64,000 bases of DNA from Acephala macrosclerotiorum (GCA_014904845.1 MU119239.1:124001-188000); one strand, 5' to 3'. Shown: positions 10,672-22,962, numbered from the stretch's first letter. Numbers and translations are program-made. Notes: a model not told the origin generated them from the sequence alone.

Positions 10672-11929
10672 TCAGCATCTCACTCTCCTCACTTCAGCGC
10701 AGGAATCGAATTCACAATTCTCAAAATCAGGATGCTCCTTTCCACCAACTAACGCATGCAACGCAATACTCTCCTCCTCACCCGGCGGCACTTTATATCC
10801 CGTCAACGTACTTTTATGACCCAGCCCCTCCACCAACTCTGCAATCGCCCTACTCACCACCTTCGCATCTTCCTCATCACTACCTGTACTCGTCTTCCCA
10901 ATATAAGGAATTGCTCTGGCGATCATCTTCGCTTCACCTGGCTTTGTTCTGGCCTTTAGCGCTACGACAGGCGATAAAGTTAGACAGCTAGTTATTCCGT
11001 GTGGGATTCCGTAGGTGGCGCCTAGAGCATGACCGATTGAGTGGCTGAGTCCTACACCACCGGGGTAGAGGAAGGGGAAGAGGGAGGCGTAGCAAGCTAG
11101 GAAGAGTTTTTGTCTGTATTCCGCATTCCATGGTTCCGCTTTCGATAACGGGAGGTAGGTGAAGAGGTCCTGTATCGATGTGAGAGCAAGACGCTTGGTG
11201 GGGATCTCGGAGGCGAGAGGATAGTAGAGAAGCTCGACTGCATGATCAAGGGATCGAATTCCAGTTGAGGTCCAGAGATTCGTTGGTGTGTAGAGGGCGA
11301 AATTGCCGTCGTAGATTACAGCTTTGGGAACGAGTTCTGGGTGTGAGACAGCGATTTTCTTCTTCTCTTCTGTGGTGAATCCAGCATTCTGAGTCGTTTC
11401 CGCCACACTGAGTGTTGTAGGAACGGCGATCGATGGGATCCATTTCCCAGTCGCTTCGTGGATTTGGTACGCGATTGCTTTTGCGGAATCAATGGGTGAG
11501 CCGCCGCCGATTGAGATTAGAATATCTGCTCCTGAAACCTTCACCAACTCAGTCGCTTCTCGAATGGCTCCAATTGGTCTATGTTTCTGTCAATAGAGGG
11601 ATGGATGATGAGGGGAGAAATCCATACGCATGCTGTCCAACCTTATTGAAAGTCCCAACATGCATACTCCCCAAACGAGCTTCAGCATATTCGATTACTG
11701 GTGTCTTGGTGCTTAGGGACTGGCCAGTGATGATGTATGCTTTTGTTGCTCCGAGCTTCTCGACTACTTTATTGAGATTTTTGGCAGTTCCTAGGCCATA
11801 GATCATGAACCTGACTGGGGAAGCTACGTATATTCCTAACAAGGAGCTGTCGACTTGATCTCCTGCTGATAAAGACATGTTGAAGGTTGACATGAAATGA
11901 ATGAACGTTCTTTTGCAGGAGAGCTGCAA
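10672..11929 (-). CDS. Iron-type alcohol dehydrogenase, maleylacetate reductase-like
   Basis: Two exons: 11628-11929 and 10672-11578, joined across a 49-base intron. In-frame ATGs lie at 11929, 11893 and 11878, and the true start is uncertain. Motifs: 'FMIYGLGTAKNL', nucleotide-binding 'ISIGGGSPIDSAKAIA', 'AVPTTLSVAETTQNAGFT', metal-region 'RSLDHAVE' and 'GLSHSIGHALGATYGIPHG'. The length (about 390 residues) and pattern fit maleylacetate reductase, which reduces maleylacetate to 3-oxoadipate with NAD(P)H, a late step of hydroxyquinol or hydroquinone degradation. The gene is divergent from the thiolase, with about 250 bases between starts, suggesting co-regulation. Other iron-type alcohol dehydrogenases are possible alternatives. 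Confidence 0.87.
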
Positions 11930-12180
11930 AATTCATGAAGCTGAAGATATTTCGAAGTCATGAGCTTTATGGTGGGGTAAACCCGAGCCCCACACACGTG
12001 ACTCCCACTGCATCGAAGCTCATGCAGCGTCTCATCCGATTGACGATGATTGGATGGAAAGATATCTTCCCTTTGCTTTCAAATGCCAGTGGCCTCGGTG
12101 GATGTTAAAAACAGTTTTGTGGATTTCCAAGCGAGGCGTTGAGAAGTGTCGAGTTTGAGAAGTGCTTATTTGAGGTCAAG

Positions 12181-13547
12181 ATGGCATCCATCCGAACAGG
12201 AGCTCGAAGGCTCTCCCAGAAATCACCAAATGATGTCGTGATCCTGGCAGTAGTCAGATCTCCAGTAACACGAGCATTCAAAGGCGGATTTAAAGATGCC
12301 TACCCAGAAGACATTCTCGGTCCCGTAAGTTTCCCTTCCTCCCAAACCTCTTCCCACTAACACCTTCTCGCCAGGTAATGGCCGAATCCGTGAGACGAGC
12401 CAAAATCAAAACCTCAGACATAAATGACGTCCTAATAGGCAACGTCCTCGCAGAACTCGGCTTCGCAAAAACAGGTCGAATGTGTTTAAACCACTACGGC
12501 TTTCCCAAGAGCACCACATTCCACACCGTAAATCGACAATGTAGCTCCTCCCTCCAAGCCATCACCCATCTCTCTCACGCCATCATGGCTGGACAGATAA
12601 ACGTCGCTTTAGGGAGAGGCGTTGAAAGTATGAGCAGAAATTATGGCACGAGAGGGATTCCGGTGGATGTGAGTCCGCATCTGAGGAATAGTGAGAATAA
12701 GGATGCGAGGGATTGCTTGATGCCGATGGGATTTACGAGCGAGAATGTGGCGGAGAGGTATGGGATTAGACGGAAAGAGCAAGACGAGTTTGCATTGGAG
12801 AGCCATAAGAGGGCTTTTGAGGTGAGGGAGAGTGGGCATTTGATAAAGAGGTTGTGCCGGTGACTGTGAGAGCGATTAATGTTGAGACTGAAGAGGAGAC
12901 AGTGTCGGAGGTCAAGAGAGATGATGGGATAAGAGGCGGGTTGACGTTGGAGAAGCTGGCAGCGTTGAAGCCTATTTTCAAGCCAGAGGGAGGAAGTACG
13001 GTAGGGAATTCGTGAGTTGGTCGCTTGGTCCTGTGAGAAATGGCTGATCTTGGTTAGATCTCAAATGTCTGACGGAGCTTCTGCAACAATTCTTGCCAGA
13101 CGGTTATGGGCCGAAGAGCGTGGCTTGAAGCCAATTGGGAGATTCGTCGGAACAAAGGTCGCAGGATGCGCACCAGATGAGATGGGCATCTCACCAGTGT
13201 TTGCCATTCCAGAGTTGCTCAAGTACACAGGCGTGGAGCTGAGCGATGTCGATGTGATCGAGCTGAATGAGGCTTTTGCGAGTCAAAGTCTTTACTGCAT
13301 CCAAAAACTTGGACTTGACATGGCCAAGGTCAATCCGAACGGTGGAGCGATTGCAATCAGGCATCCAACAGGCGCAACAGGAGCAAGGCAGACGGCAACA
13401 TTGTTCAACGAGTTGCAGAGGTCAGATAAAGAGGTTGGAATTATCGGCATGTGTGCGAGGTATGTATGTGAAACTGCCCCTGAGAAAGCCTGCTAATTAC
13501 ATTACAGCACTGGATTAGGCGCAGCGTCATTATTTATTCGAGAATGA
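12181..13547 (+). CDS. 3-oxoacyl-CoA / 3-oxoadipyl-CoA thiolase with apparent frameshift
   Basis: Exons 12181-12324, 12375-13011, 13058-13459 and 13508-13547. Thiolase signatures: 'VVILAVVRSPVTRAFKGGFK', 'NRQCSSSLQAI' with the acyl-accepting Cys, 'GRGVESMSRNY', 'SQMSDGASATILAR', 'DVIELNEAFASQ' and C-terminal 'GMCASTGLGAA' with the second Cys. Two oddities: near 12838-12842 the frame shifts by one base (an expected '...FDKEVVPV' follows only after restoring one base), and the usual GHP motif near the end reads RHP (AGG in place of a Gly codon). If real, these make a pseudogene; if sequence error, only the substitution stays. Expected role: thiolytic cleavage of a 3-oxoacyl-CoA to acetyl-CoA and a shorter acyl-CoA, directly after the CoA-transferase at 6767. 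Confidence 0.88.
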
Positions 13548-13732
13548 AACGTCGACTTTTCAAGCCCACGAATTTCTTTTTCTCTACTTTTTGTGAAAAC
13601 TTGTTTCTCTCTGCAAACCTCAAAAGCCTTCAAAAACTTCTGCGCCTTCGATGCACTATATCCCACAAGGTGGGAGACTGAGCTTAACCTTCCAGGTACC
13701 TTGCCCCACGACATTTAGTGCTCCCGTCGTTA

Positions 13733-14016
13733 CGAGCCTGGGATCATAAGTCTGTGCTTTTCAGGGCTTTTCAGGGCCTTTCGCTAACAAATAAACGCTA
13801 AAACTAAATATCGACTTTTAAATCAAAATATAAATATACTTAATTAATTTGTAAAAAGATACTTTAGCTTTTATCAAATAATAAACTATAGTCTTAAAAG
13901 ATTTTAATTTGTAGTTGTTTTATACTTTTTAAGTCACGGCATGGACTTTGAAGTTCTTCGCGAAAAAGCAGCCTGAAAACAGCCTGAAAAGCACAGACTT
14001 ATGATCCCAGGCTCGT
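13733..14016. mobile_element. MITE-like element A, copy 1 (284 bp)
   Basis: Inverted repeats of about 33 bp (from 13733 inward and from 14016 inward, the right end with one extra T) flanked by TA at 13731-13732 and 14017-14018. The interior is AT-rich and non-coding. A second copy of exactly the same length is at 45925-46208. The TA flanks fit a non-autonomous Tc1/mariner-like element; no transposase for it is in the window. Confidence 0.85.
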
Positions 14017-14018
14017 TA

Positions 14019-14281
14019 CGAGCTGGGCTTCACGGGTCTGTGCGCCACAGTGCATATTTTCGCCTTTAGCGAGCCACGTTTTTGCCTTAAACTTCAAAAG
14101 TCACGACCATCATTTTAGAACTTTACAAGCACCACTTTTACAATTTGCCTCAGATCTCAGCTTTGAGCTTCATTTTAGTTGAATTGCGTTTTCGATCTTT
14201 TAATCGTCTATAATTCGAGATTTTATTCTCTATTTTCTTCGAAAATACCCTGAGCGCACAGACCCGTGAAGCCCAGCTCGT
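14019..14281. mobile_element. MITE-like element B (263 bp), abutting element A
   Basis: Inverted repeats of about 27 bp at both ends (starting CGAGCTGGGC, with the same extra T on the right end) and TA at 14017-14018 and 14282-14283. Its terminal bases CGAGC match element A, so the two are likely related families. The TA between A and B is shared: one element inserted exactly at the TA edge of the other. Confidence 0.82.
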
Positions 14282-14565
14282 TAAGCTCAGGGGTAGCTGG
14301 ACCCCGCGCTGATCTCACAACATGCAAACAAGCCCCACACTGCTTTAACTCTCTCCCATATCCCCAACCTTCACTAAATCTACTCCAATGGACACAATGC
14401 AGGGCAAGTCCCGACCTCGTACAAGTTCTGCTAATTGGTTTTGGGACAACCGAAGGCCTATGGACTCTTTCTATTTTCATTGCATGCCTTCGCGACTTCC
14501 CTGAGGATTTCATCCGCTACCCTGCTCTTATTCCATTTTTCGGCAAGCGCGACCTTGGAGGCATC

Positions 14566-16060
14566 ATGATCCTGTCTCGTGCAGCATTTCGAGCTCCTGC
14601 TGTCATACCTAAGATCAGAATTGCCCCTCGAATCTGCAGACGAAACATGGGATCAGTCAGTGCCATCGACTCGAGCATCTTCCGCGGCCTCTTTGGCACG
14701 GAGGAAATCAGAAAGGTGGGATGAAGTCAACTCGTCCAATGCCACCAAAACTTCACTGACTTGTACCCAGGTATTCGATGACACGGCGTACATAAACCGC
14801 TGCATAGATGCCGAAACAGCCTTAGCACGCGCACAATCACAATGCGGCGTAATCCCTTCCAACATCGGCTCCCAAATTACCTCCTCCTGCGCCGGGACAA
14901 AGATCGACTTCGACCGTCTCCGGAATGAAACCGAGATCGTTGGCTATCCTATCCTCCCTCTCGTCCGCCAATTGGTATCAATGTGCGATGGAGAAGCAGG
15001 GAAATATGTGCATTGGGGAGCTACGACACAGGATATCATGGATATAGCGAGTGTGTTGCAGATGAAGACGGGGCTGGATATTGTGGAGAGATTGCTTGGG
15101 GATGTGAGCAAGAGTCTGGAGAAGTTGGCTGAAAAATATAAGGATACGCCAATGGCGGGAAGGACTCATTTACAGCATGCGTTGCCAGTTACGTTTGGGT
15201 ATAAATGTGCGGTCTGGCTATCGGGAATCCAAAGGCATAAGGAGAGGTTAGAACAATTGAAACCGAGAGCACTCTTGGTACAGTACGGAGGTGCTGCGGG
15301 GACACTTGCGAGTTTGGGAAGCGGTGATGATGGGTTGAGGGTGCGCAGGGAGTTGGCGAAAGAATTGGGCCTGATCAACCCTTCGATAACATGGCACGTT
15401 GCACGAGATGGAGTGGCAGAGATTGTCAACTTCCTGGCATTGCTTGGAGGGTCACTCGGCAAGCTCGCCCTTGACCTTATTATCATGTCTTCAAACGAAT
15501 TTGGAGAGGTATCAGAACCGTTCGTCCCACATCGAGGAGCCTCTTCAACAATGCCACAAAAACGAAATCCCATATCGAGCGAAGTCATTCTCGCAGCATC
15601 CAAGATTCTGAGGTCGAATGCGAGCTTGGTGCTAGACGGCATGGTCTCAGACTTCGAGAGAGCGTCTGGACCATGGCACCTGGAATGGGTAGCAATACCG
15701 GAAAGCTTCGTCATTGCAGTGGGTGCTTTACATCAGGCAGATTTTGCTCTCTCTGGTCTCGTGGTTAACACCGAGCAAATGTGGAAGAATCTCCGATCCA
15801 CACAGGGTCTGATCGTTGGAGAAGCTGTCATGATGGGACTGGCACCCCACCTTGGCAGAGGGAAGGCACATGATGTGGTTTATGAGGCATGCAAAGAGTC
15901 AATTGAGGGCGATTCGACCCTCTTTGATTGTTTGATGATGAAGAAAGAGGTCACGTCGTCACTTGGAGAGAAGGAACTGAAATCACTTTGTGATCCCTTC
16001 AATTACCTTGGAGCTTCACAGAAAATGGTCGAGGATGTTCTCGCTATAAAGAACCAATAA
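14566..16060 (+). CDS. Fumarase-superfamily lyase, bacterial-type 3-carboxymuconate cycloisomerase-like
   Basis: Two exons: 14566-14715 and 14771-16060. The first exon encodes a basic, Arg-rich leader (MILSRAAFRAPAVI...), possibly a mitochondrial presequence; a second ATG at 14647 is an alternative start. The body has superfamily motifs: 'AYINRCIDAETALARAQ', 'HWGATTQDIMD', 'MAGRTHLQHALPVTFG', the signature 'GASSTMPQKRNPI', and a C-terminal lyase tail. Family knowledge: relatives include adenylosuccinate lyase and bacterial PcaB (3-carboxy-cis,cis-muconate cycloisomerase). Fungal CMLE in the classical protocatechuate route is instead a beta-propeller protein, so this bacterial-type version is notable. 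Reaction in this cluster is unknown. The frame is intact. Confidence 0.88.
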
Positions 16061-16640
16061 ATATCCTCTTCTCTGATATCAAACCTTCCCGCCTGTACCA
16101 ATTCCCTGGATCTTTCGTCTGAAGTCATTGAACAGGCTAATCGGTAGATGTACATAATTCTTGACACTCACAGCCTGTAGAACATCCTATACTTCCAATA
16201 TTAGAGCGTACAGCACCCAAACCACATAGCTTCTCCATAACATCTAGACAACCTCGCATTCCATCCCTTTTCATCTGATATCGTGAATGCCACCAATAAC
16301 ATCCGCCCCTCGTCCATGAACCCGAGTTACAAACATCCCCACCACTCAGAAGCCCCAACTTGGAATAGAATACCGGGAACGTGCAGCCTGGGAAGCAGTA
16401 TTGGCAAGGTCAATGGTTCCGTGGGGCTCGAAAATCGAACCAGAATCTCTCCCCTTCCTACCCCACAATCAGAGCTTCCGCTTGCCCCACCACCCCATAT
16501 GAACTCTACCGCATGGCTGGCAATATCAACATCGAGCTTGTGGACGACGATAGCTATTCTTCTTTATCCAGCTTGACCTCATTTTAAATTCATTTTATCG
16601 CTTTATACTTCCGTTCTTAGATAAAGTCAAGGTTGGAGAA
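16061..16640 (+). other. Intergenic, likely promoter of the dioxygenase gene
   Basis: 580 bases between two plus-strand genes. Small frames here look non-coding; no repeats or RNA genes seen. Confidence 0.5.
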
Positions 16641-18466
16641 ATGGGAGAAAACATCGGCACAAACATGGCGCCGACTTCACCAACCTTCGAGACAGAACCC
16701 TCTTATGTGATTCTTCCCCGCTACCCAGCTACAGATCCTGAAAAGGTGTTCCATTACACTGATCTTCAACGCTCCAAACCCACGGGAGAAAATGATCCTT
16801 ATGAATACGGCCAAGGATGGGGAAATCGCCATCAGTCAGAAGTGATTCCGGGGACTCTACCTGCTGGACAAAATAATCCTCAGGAAGCGAGGTTCGGGCT
16901 GTATACGGAGGGGATTACTTACAGTGCTTTTGCGGCGCCGAGACATGCGAATATGAGCACCTTTGTGTATAGAGTTCGGCCAGCTGCTGCTCATAGTAAG
17001 TTCCCCCCTCTCCAACTTCACTCCACTTCCCAAACGTAAGACTAAGTAAGAGTAGATGGGTACAAACCCTTAACCCACACCTCCAACATCGAAAACTGTT
17101 TCCTCTCCCTCAACCCCAAAATGGCCACCCTCCCCGAACAAGCAGAATGGACCCCCTTCCCCATCCCACCAAAAGAAACACCTACAGACTTCATCAATGG
17201 TCTACACACCCTCTGCGGCTCCGGAGATCCAAATATTCGGGAAGGGATAGCGTTGTATGTATACATGATCAATTCCTCTATGCCACGGAAGGCTTTCTGT
17301 AATCAAGATGGAGATTTCCTTCTCTGTGCTCAGACCGGAATATTGGATATCCAGACTGAGTTTGGGAAATTGCTTGTCCAACCTGGGGAGGTTTTCGTGG
17401 TGCAGAGGGGGGTGAGGTTTGCGATCAATCTTGCTGAGGGACAAGAAGCTGCGAGAGGGTATATCACAGAAGTATGGGGAAGTTCGTGGATGCTACCAGA
17501 TCTGGGACCGATTGGGGGACATGGGCTCGCAAACCCACGAGACTTCCTTTTCCCGGTTGCGCATATTGATGATGACTTACACGTTCCATTCGAGATCGTG
17601 TGTAAGTTGAATGGGGAATTGGTGAAGATCGAGCAAGACCACAGTCCATTCGATTTGGTAGCTTGGCATGGAAATGTTGTTCCTTACAAAGTAAGTCGTC
17701 TGCAGTGTTTACCCCTTTCGAACCATGCAGGTTAAGCGAGCGCGGAGAAAGGGGAGGCGAAGAGACCGTAAGCTGACGAAGAAACAGTACGATCTAACGA
17801 AATTCTCATCCCAAAACAGCACCAGCATCGATCACACCGACCCCTCCATCAACGCGGTCCTCACTGCCCCAAGTCGAGACCCCAACACTCCCCTCGCCGA
17901 TTTCCTCTGGTTCGGTCCTCGCTGGGATGTTGCGTCTAATACGTTCCGATTGCCGTATTTTCATCGGAATAGTGCGAGCGAATTTTTGGCGAGTTTGTAT
18001 GGGAATGGGTTGGGGAGGAGTGATGATTTCCAGCCTGGGGGAGGCAGTTTTGAGGGTGGGCATACGCCGCATGGGGGTTTTAGTGAGGGGTATGTTGTTG
18101 AGATGAGGGTGCAGGAGAATAGGCCGAGGAGGATACTTGAGAGTGAGCTTGCTTTTCTTCCCTTATTCTTTCCCTTTCCACTTGACATGCGAGATTAGAT
18201 GGAAAGAAGAGTGTTGACAAAAAACAGATCAAATGACAATCATGATCGAATCGTCTCGAACATTCCTCTTTACTGAGTACGCGCGCACCGGATGCGGAAC
18301 CCTCCACACGCAAGGCACCGACCTCAAAGCGTGGGATAAACTTCCTGATAAATTCTCCTCTTACCCAGGCATCAAGGATCTTCTCCAACGAGTAAAGGAC
18401 GATAAGAAAGCTGCAAAGGAGAGGCTAGAGTATTATCATAATCCTACTATTGGACGATTCTCATAG
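16641..18466 (+). CDS. Homogentisate 1,2-dioxygenase-like ring-cleavage enzyme
   Basis: Four exons: 16641-16995, 17056-17690, 17788-18142, 18228-18466. The product follows the family along its length: 'YEYGQGWGNRHQSEVIPGTL', 'ARFGLYTEGITYSAFAAPR', 'NQDGDFLLCAQTG', 'GYITEVWGSSWMLPDLGPIG', 'AWHGNVVPYKYDL', 'PYFHRNSASEFLASLYG' and 'HTPHGGFSEGY'. The His and Glu of HRNxxxSEF-type and the His of TPHG match the iron ligands of homogentisate dioxygenase. Family role: Fe(II)-dependent opening of homogentisate to maleylacetoacetate. Neither maleylacetoacetate isomerase nor fumarylacetoacetase is nearby, so this may be a paralogue with another 2,5-dihydroxy-aromatic substrate. It converges with the C2H2 regulator, which is a plausible controller. 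The gene looks intact. Confidence 0.92.
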
Positions 18467-18811
18467 GTGACTCACTTGAGCTGAAATTGGTGGCGAAGTT
18501 TGGATGATGGGGGATGGAAAGGGAAGGAGGGAGAGGAGTTGGTCGATTTGCTTCATGGATTTGGTGGCTTCACGATTCCCTTTGGTTGGACTGATTTCTA
18601 GCTGGCGGAATAATTGAAACCCCGCGATTTTTGTACTCGTCAAATCATATGAATTCGTAACACAAATATGAGGAATTTTGGACATTACCCATGCTCGAAT
18701 CATCCGAACCTCGAAAACTATTGAGACCCATCTATCAAACTCCATGAGCTTAGTTGAGCTCCCAGCAGTCCCGTGGCAGCACAATATTGTCACAAACATG
18801 AAAGAGAACAA
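18467..18811. other. Convergent 3' intergenic region
   Basis: 345 bases between the stop codons of the dioxygenase and the regulator; presumably the 3' UTRs. No gene seen. Confidence 0.5.
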
Positions 18812-21800
18812 TTACGTTGACATCTCAACATCGACAAGCGCATCACTCATAATCCTCAACACCCTAGAGAACTGACTAATCCTAACTCTCCACCTCCCAA
18901 TGTCCTCTAACAACCGCGCATAGTCAAGTAAAATCCTCCTCGCTGCTTCGTAACCAGGTGAATGCATCACGCCATCAAAACAGATACCTCCTCCGTTTCG
19001 GATGAAGTTCGTCGCTGGGTCGATATGCGCACCTGCATTCGAGGATCTTGAAGTGGAGGTAAGGCCTTCGTCCCCTACAACTGCCCAATCAACATCATCT
19101 ATCAGATCGAAGCCCGGATTGTGTTGGTTGATGGATGAGGATTCCGGAGGAACCATGAAGACGTAGAGTCCCAAAATCAAAGCGGAAAGGAACAGCCCAG
19201 AGCTCGCATGGAAAGGGTCCCCATCACTGGCTCGTCGATTAGACATAAGCTTGAAAGTCTGTGCTGCGTGCAAACACGCCCTCCTCGCACTACTCGTACT
19301 AGTCCACCTCGCAATATCATCCAAAGCCTGTCTCGCTACCACCGCTCCCGCACAGCCCGCACCCAGCTCAAAAAGTCGGATATCGGACGTGAGCATATGG
19401 TTCATGTTATGCCATAATACCATACAATTCGGATTCATGGAAGTGAGATTTGAATGGTATTCTCTCATAATCTGGACAACGAGGGGAGCGGTGGAACTGG
19501 CTAGAGGGTCAGAACTGTAGACGAGGCATGGGACGAAGGATTGGTCGACTGGGCGGCGGGATGTTCCGGATATGAGGCGGTGGAAGTCGGCGGAGATCCG
19601 GAGGCGGATGATGGAGAGCATGGCGTGCATGCCAAGGGGTTCGAGGGTCGAAGGTATCTCAGGGAGGGAGAGCTTTGAGCCGGAGAGAGTGAGGGATGGC
19701 ATGGTAAGCTGGTGGTTTGTGGAGGCGAGGTGGGCCCAGCGTTGGGCAGTGGGTGCTTGGAAAAGGGCTGTGTCGCAGGGGAGGATGAGTTGGAGATTTG
19801 AGGTATTGAGGACGGGCGAGGTGTGGAGCATTGCTGAGTACCAGGTGTCGACCATTGTGAGGGAGAGGATAAGACTAAGATGATCAGAGAGGCTCGTTCC
19901 GAGGGTTTGAAACCTCATGGCTTACCGTTTTGCACATTCAATCCTGCTCCATGCTTTCCATCTTGCATCAAGGTCTGTGATCTGACTGAAGAAGGCATCT
20001 GTTAGAGGTGGTCCATCATTGGCGTTGAATAATCCGTTTTTTTGGGCGGTCTAGATGCTCAGGTCAGAAACACCCTTCAGAACTAAAGGAAGGAGACTTG
20101 CCATTATGACATTCGTGTATAACATTTGACATTGAGCTTGATGAGACTTTTGCTGCATTCGTCAGATATATTCCAAGAAGGATCAGGTCAACATACTCCC
20201 GTCATTTCAGTCAAATTCAAGATAAGAACAGCGCTTGCTAAACTCGACATCTGATCTATTCGACTCCCTTCTACACCTGATGCAGGAATGAGTTCAGCAG
20301 ATACCTGCTCTAAAGCTTTCTGATTCACAGGTCAGCATTCTTGCTTTGATATTTGGGGAGATTCAAGTACCGAGAATGTCTGTCGCACAAAGGCAGTTGC
20401 TCCTTTCGTCTGAAGTATCGTCAACCCAATCAAGCACATGATAAATAGTATCGACGTCGGGGCGGTCTTCGGACAAAAGGTCGGAGTATGTATGAACGGC
20501 ATCAGTGGGTGAAACTGGCGGAAATAGAGATCCAACCCAATATCGAAAATCTCTGCAGGAGGAAAATTCGTAGTGATCAAGCCATCACCCACCACAGACG
20601 GCGCTTGGCCACTTGATCTGGTCTCTGAAGGTGAGGAGTAATTCTCAGGCGAGCCGAATGCTGTTGGGCCAGTATCTCGGGCTGAGTGATTGATGGTGAC
20701 GAACATCTTCTGTAATCGTTCTCTGCAGTCCTCGTCTAGTCCCCATCTCGATCCACACTGTCGGTTCTGCTCCACCGCTTCGGGGGAAAGGTTGCTATTC
20801 GAAAATAAATTGTCTTCCGTTTTCATCACCGCATCCCACCAAAGTGTCGGCATCAGGCGGAGTGGATTGCTGTGCCGAGTTGGCCAGCAGCGCTCAACTT
20901 TCGCAAACCGCTCATTTGGTATCAACGTCGAAGGAGAACTCGAATTCTGCATGGAACGCTGCCCATCAGACGTCAAGCAGGACCCCCTTCTTCCAACCGA
21001 AGAAGCTGGAGCATTGTGATGGCTCTGGCTATACTCAGGCATATGTCCGGATTGCAGATGTGATTCCAAGTCGAATTGATCGAACCAAGTCTGCAGATCC
21101 TGCGGCATAATCGCGACATCTGGAGCTATTCCACCCATATCCGGTGTCAAGTGGTCGTGCATCCCATTCAATCGTCCAGCATATATATCATGCTCGAAAC
21201 CAAATCTCGAGGCTGCATTCGGTGAAGGTCCGAGATTTTGGAACCCTGGATCTGGTTGTACTGATCTCGCATCGAAATTAACCTCACCATGTCCCGGATG
21301 AGTTCCGTCCAGATTCCAACTAGGAGCAGCACTCATTTCCGGCAGTGTAGCATTTCCAGAACCTCCCATGACAGCATCCATTGTTCCATTCCCCCATTTC
21401 CGTTGTGAAGCCAGTTGTGCAAGGTGATCTAGTCCGGACGGCACTGAATGCGAGCCCCGTCGTGAAACATGGTCTTCCAGAGGTCCTTCGAGTGCGGGGT
21501 CGATAACGGATGGCGATGGGATATATTCCTGGCGCTGATGCACATCTTGTGTTTCGTGAATTGGGGGGAGGGTTGGAGGGATGTTCGGGTCGTGGGAGCG
21601 AGCGCCGTTTACTTCGATGAAGTCTCCTTCTGAGGAGCTCTTTTCGATCTCTTCGCCGACGATCTGCGGGTGGTTCTTGAGATGTCGTATTAAGACATCA
21701 CTTGGATATATAAGATTTTGTTTCGTCTCAACGAATGATTGGAGTGGCACACCTTCTCGAGAAGCTCTTGTTGCAGCGCGGACATGTATATGGTCGTTCG

Positions 21801-22019
21801 CCAGTGTCTATATTCGTCAAGTCAACACTGTTTCATTGCGGCACAGTACACAAATCTCAATAATACCATCTTCAACGGGACATGGGAATTGAACGTACGA
21901 GATCTCTGATGGCGCTTCAAATGCTCCGCCTTGGAAAATCTCCTTTCACAATATCGACATTTCTTAGGTAACAGACCCCTGGGCTCTGGTCGCCGTTCGT
22001 GTCCTGGACTGGTCGGCAT
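18812..22019 (-). CDS. C2H2 zinc-finger transcription factor with fungal regulator domain
   Basis: Seven exons by eye: 21899-22019, 21753-21807, 20371-21700, 20197-20319, 20102-20152, 19926-20050 and 18812-19874. Splicing joins two C2H2 fingers: 'CRYCERRFSKAEHLKRHQRS' plus H, a 'TGERPY' linker, and 'CPRCNKSFSRSDVLIRHLKN' plus H. The first intron splits the linker and the second splits finger 2. After a long disordered Ser/Pro/Gln-rich stretch comes a helical fungal-specific transcription factor domain ('FRQFHPLMPFIHTPTFCP', 'SSLASAVLILNLTEMTG', 'WHNMNHMLTSDIRLFELGAG'). The fifth exon is followed by a GC-AG intron (GCAAGT donor). Lying in the middle of the catabolic block, divergent from an acyl-CoA synthetase and convergent with the dioxygenase, it is the obvious candidate pathway regulator. 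Confidence 0.9.
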
Positions 22020-22962
22020 AGCCTATTGTTCACGACAACACAGAGCTCTCGCACGTCGTGTGGGGCTAACTTGATTCAGACTCTTCCCACTGTTGCGGCT
22101 CTGCTACGGTTGTGCCCATGACAATGCTGCACACATGGGGAGAGCGAGGAAACACTCGAGCACCAACGGGAGGAAACAATAAGATAGTAATCGGCTAATG
22201 ATGAGAGGGCAAGTATGGAGTTGTCAGGAGGACTGACAGAGTGATTGACGGATTTTGCATTTGGGGTCGTGGTTAGGGTCTGGTCCTGATTCTTCTTCAG
22301 CCGTGCGAAGCGACCCACTTGGCAGAGTTGCACGCGGCTTTCCCCATACTGGAAGCGAAGGAGTGAGGGGAAATCCAAGGGACAAAGGGGATTCACGGGG
22401 TAGGCTGGCTGTGATTGGAGTGGGCATTTGCGGAGGGCGTGCAGGCTCAAGGCAGGGGCAGGCTCGGCCTGGACAGCCACCCAATCATGCGCCGAAGCGA
22501 AACCTCTCCAGCACGTTACATAGAATCCATCTGCGTGCGCATCTCGTCGCGGGTGATGTTTCCGGTTTGAAGTTATTTCTCCTAATGGAACACTATCCAG
22601 GACCCTGCACGGCATCGGTCGGCTGGGAATGTTGGGCTTGTGAGCCCTGCCGAAGCCTGCAAACGTCGCCAAGCCCGAGAAGCAAAAAGACTTTCAATGC
22701 GGCTGGACACAACTGAACTAGCTAGTCATTTGGTAATAATTGCTAAACAGAACCTGAGTCAACATAACCTGGCTCGACCTCATCAGAGGACAGCGAGTAC
22801 AAGTACGCACCCAAGCGGCGTACTGAAGCCCCCGTATCGACGACGTCTCATCTCCACACCCTAGATCTGTGCCCCTTTGCAATCGGAGAATATCGATCCA
22901 ATAGATTGACAGCCAATCGGAATGCCCGGAGCTCAATACTTGTGACTTCAGGAGCCTTCACG
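22020..22962. other. Long divergent promoter region
   Basis: 943 bases between the regulator (minus) and the acyl-CoA synthetase (plus). Open frames on both strands here look like composition shadows. Its length suits a regulated bidirectional promoter, but no binding site can be named from sequence alone. Confidence 0.5.

Noticed and set aside
16283..16576. 97-codon frame upstream of the dioxygenase
   Set aside because: Pro/Ser-rich with no homology; fits promoter DNA.
22076..22716. Long open frames on both strands upstream of the acyl-CoA synthetase
   Set aside because: They mirror each other in a GC-rich promoter and encode no domain.
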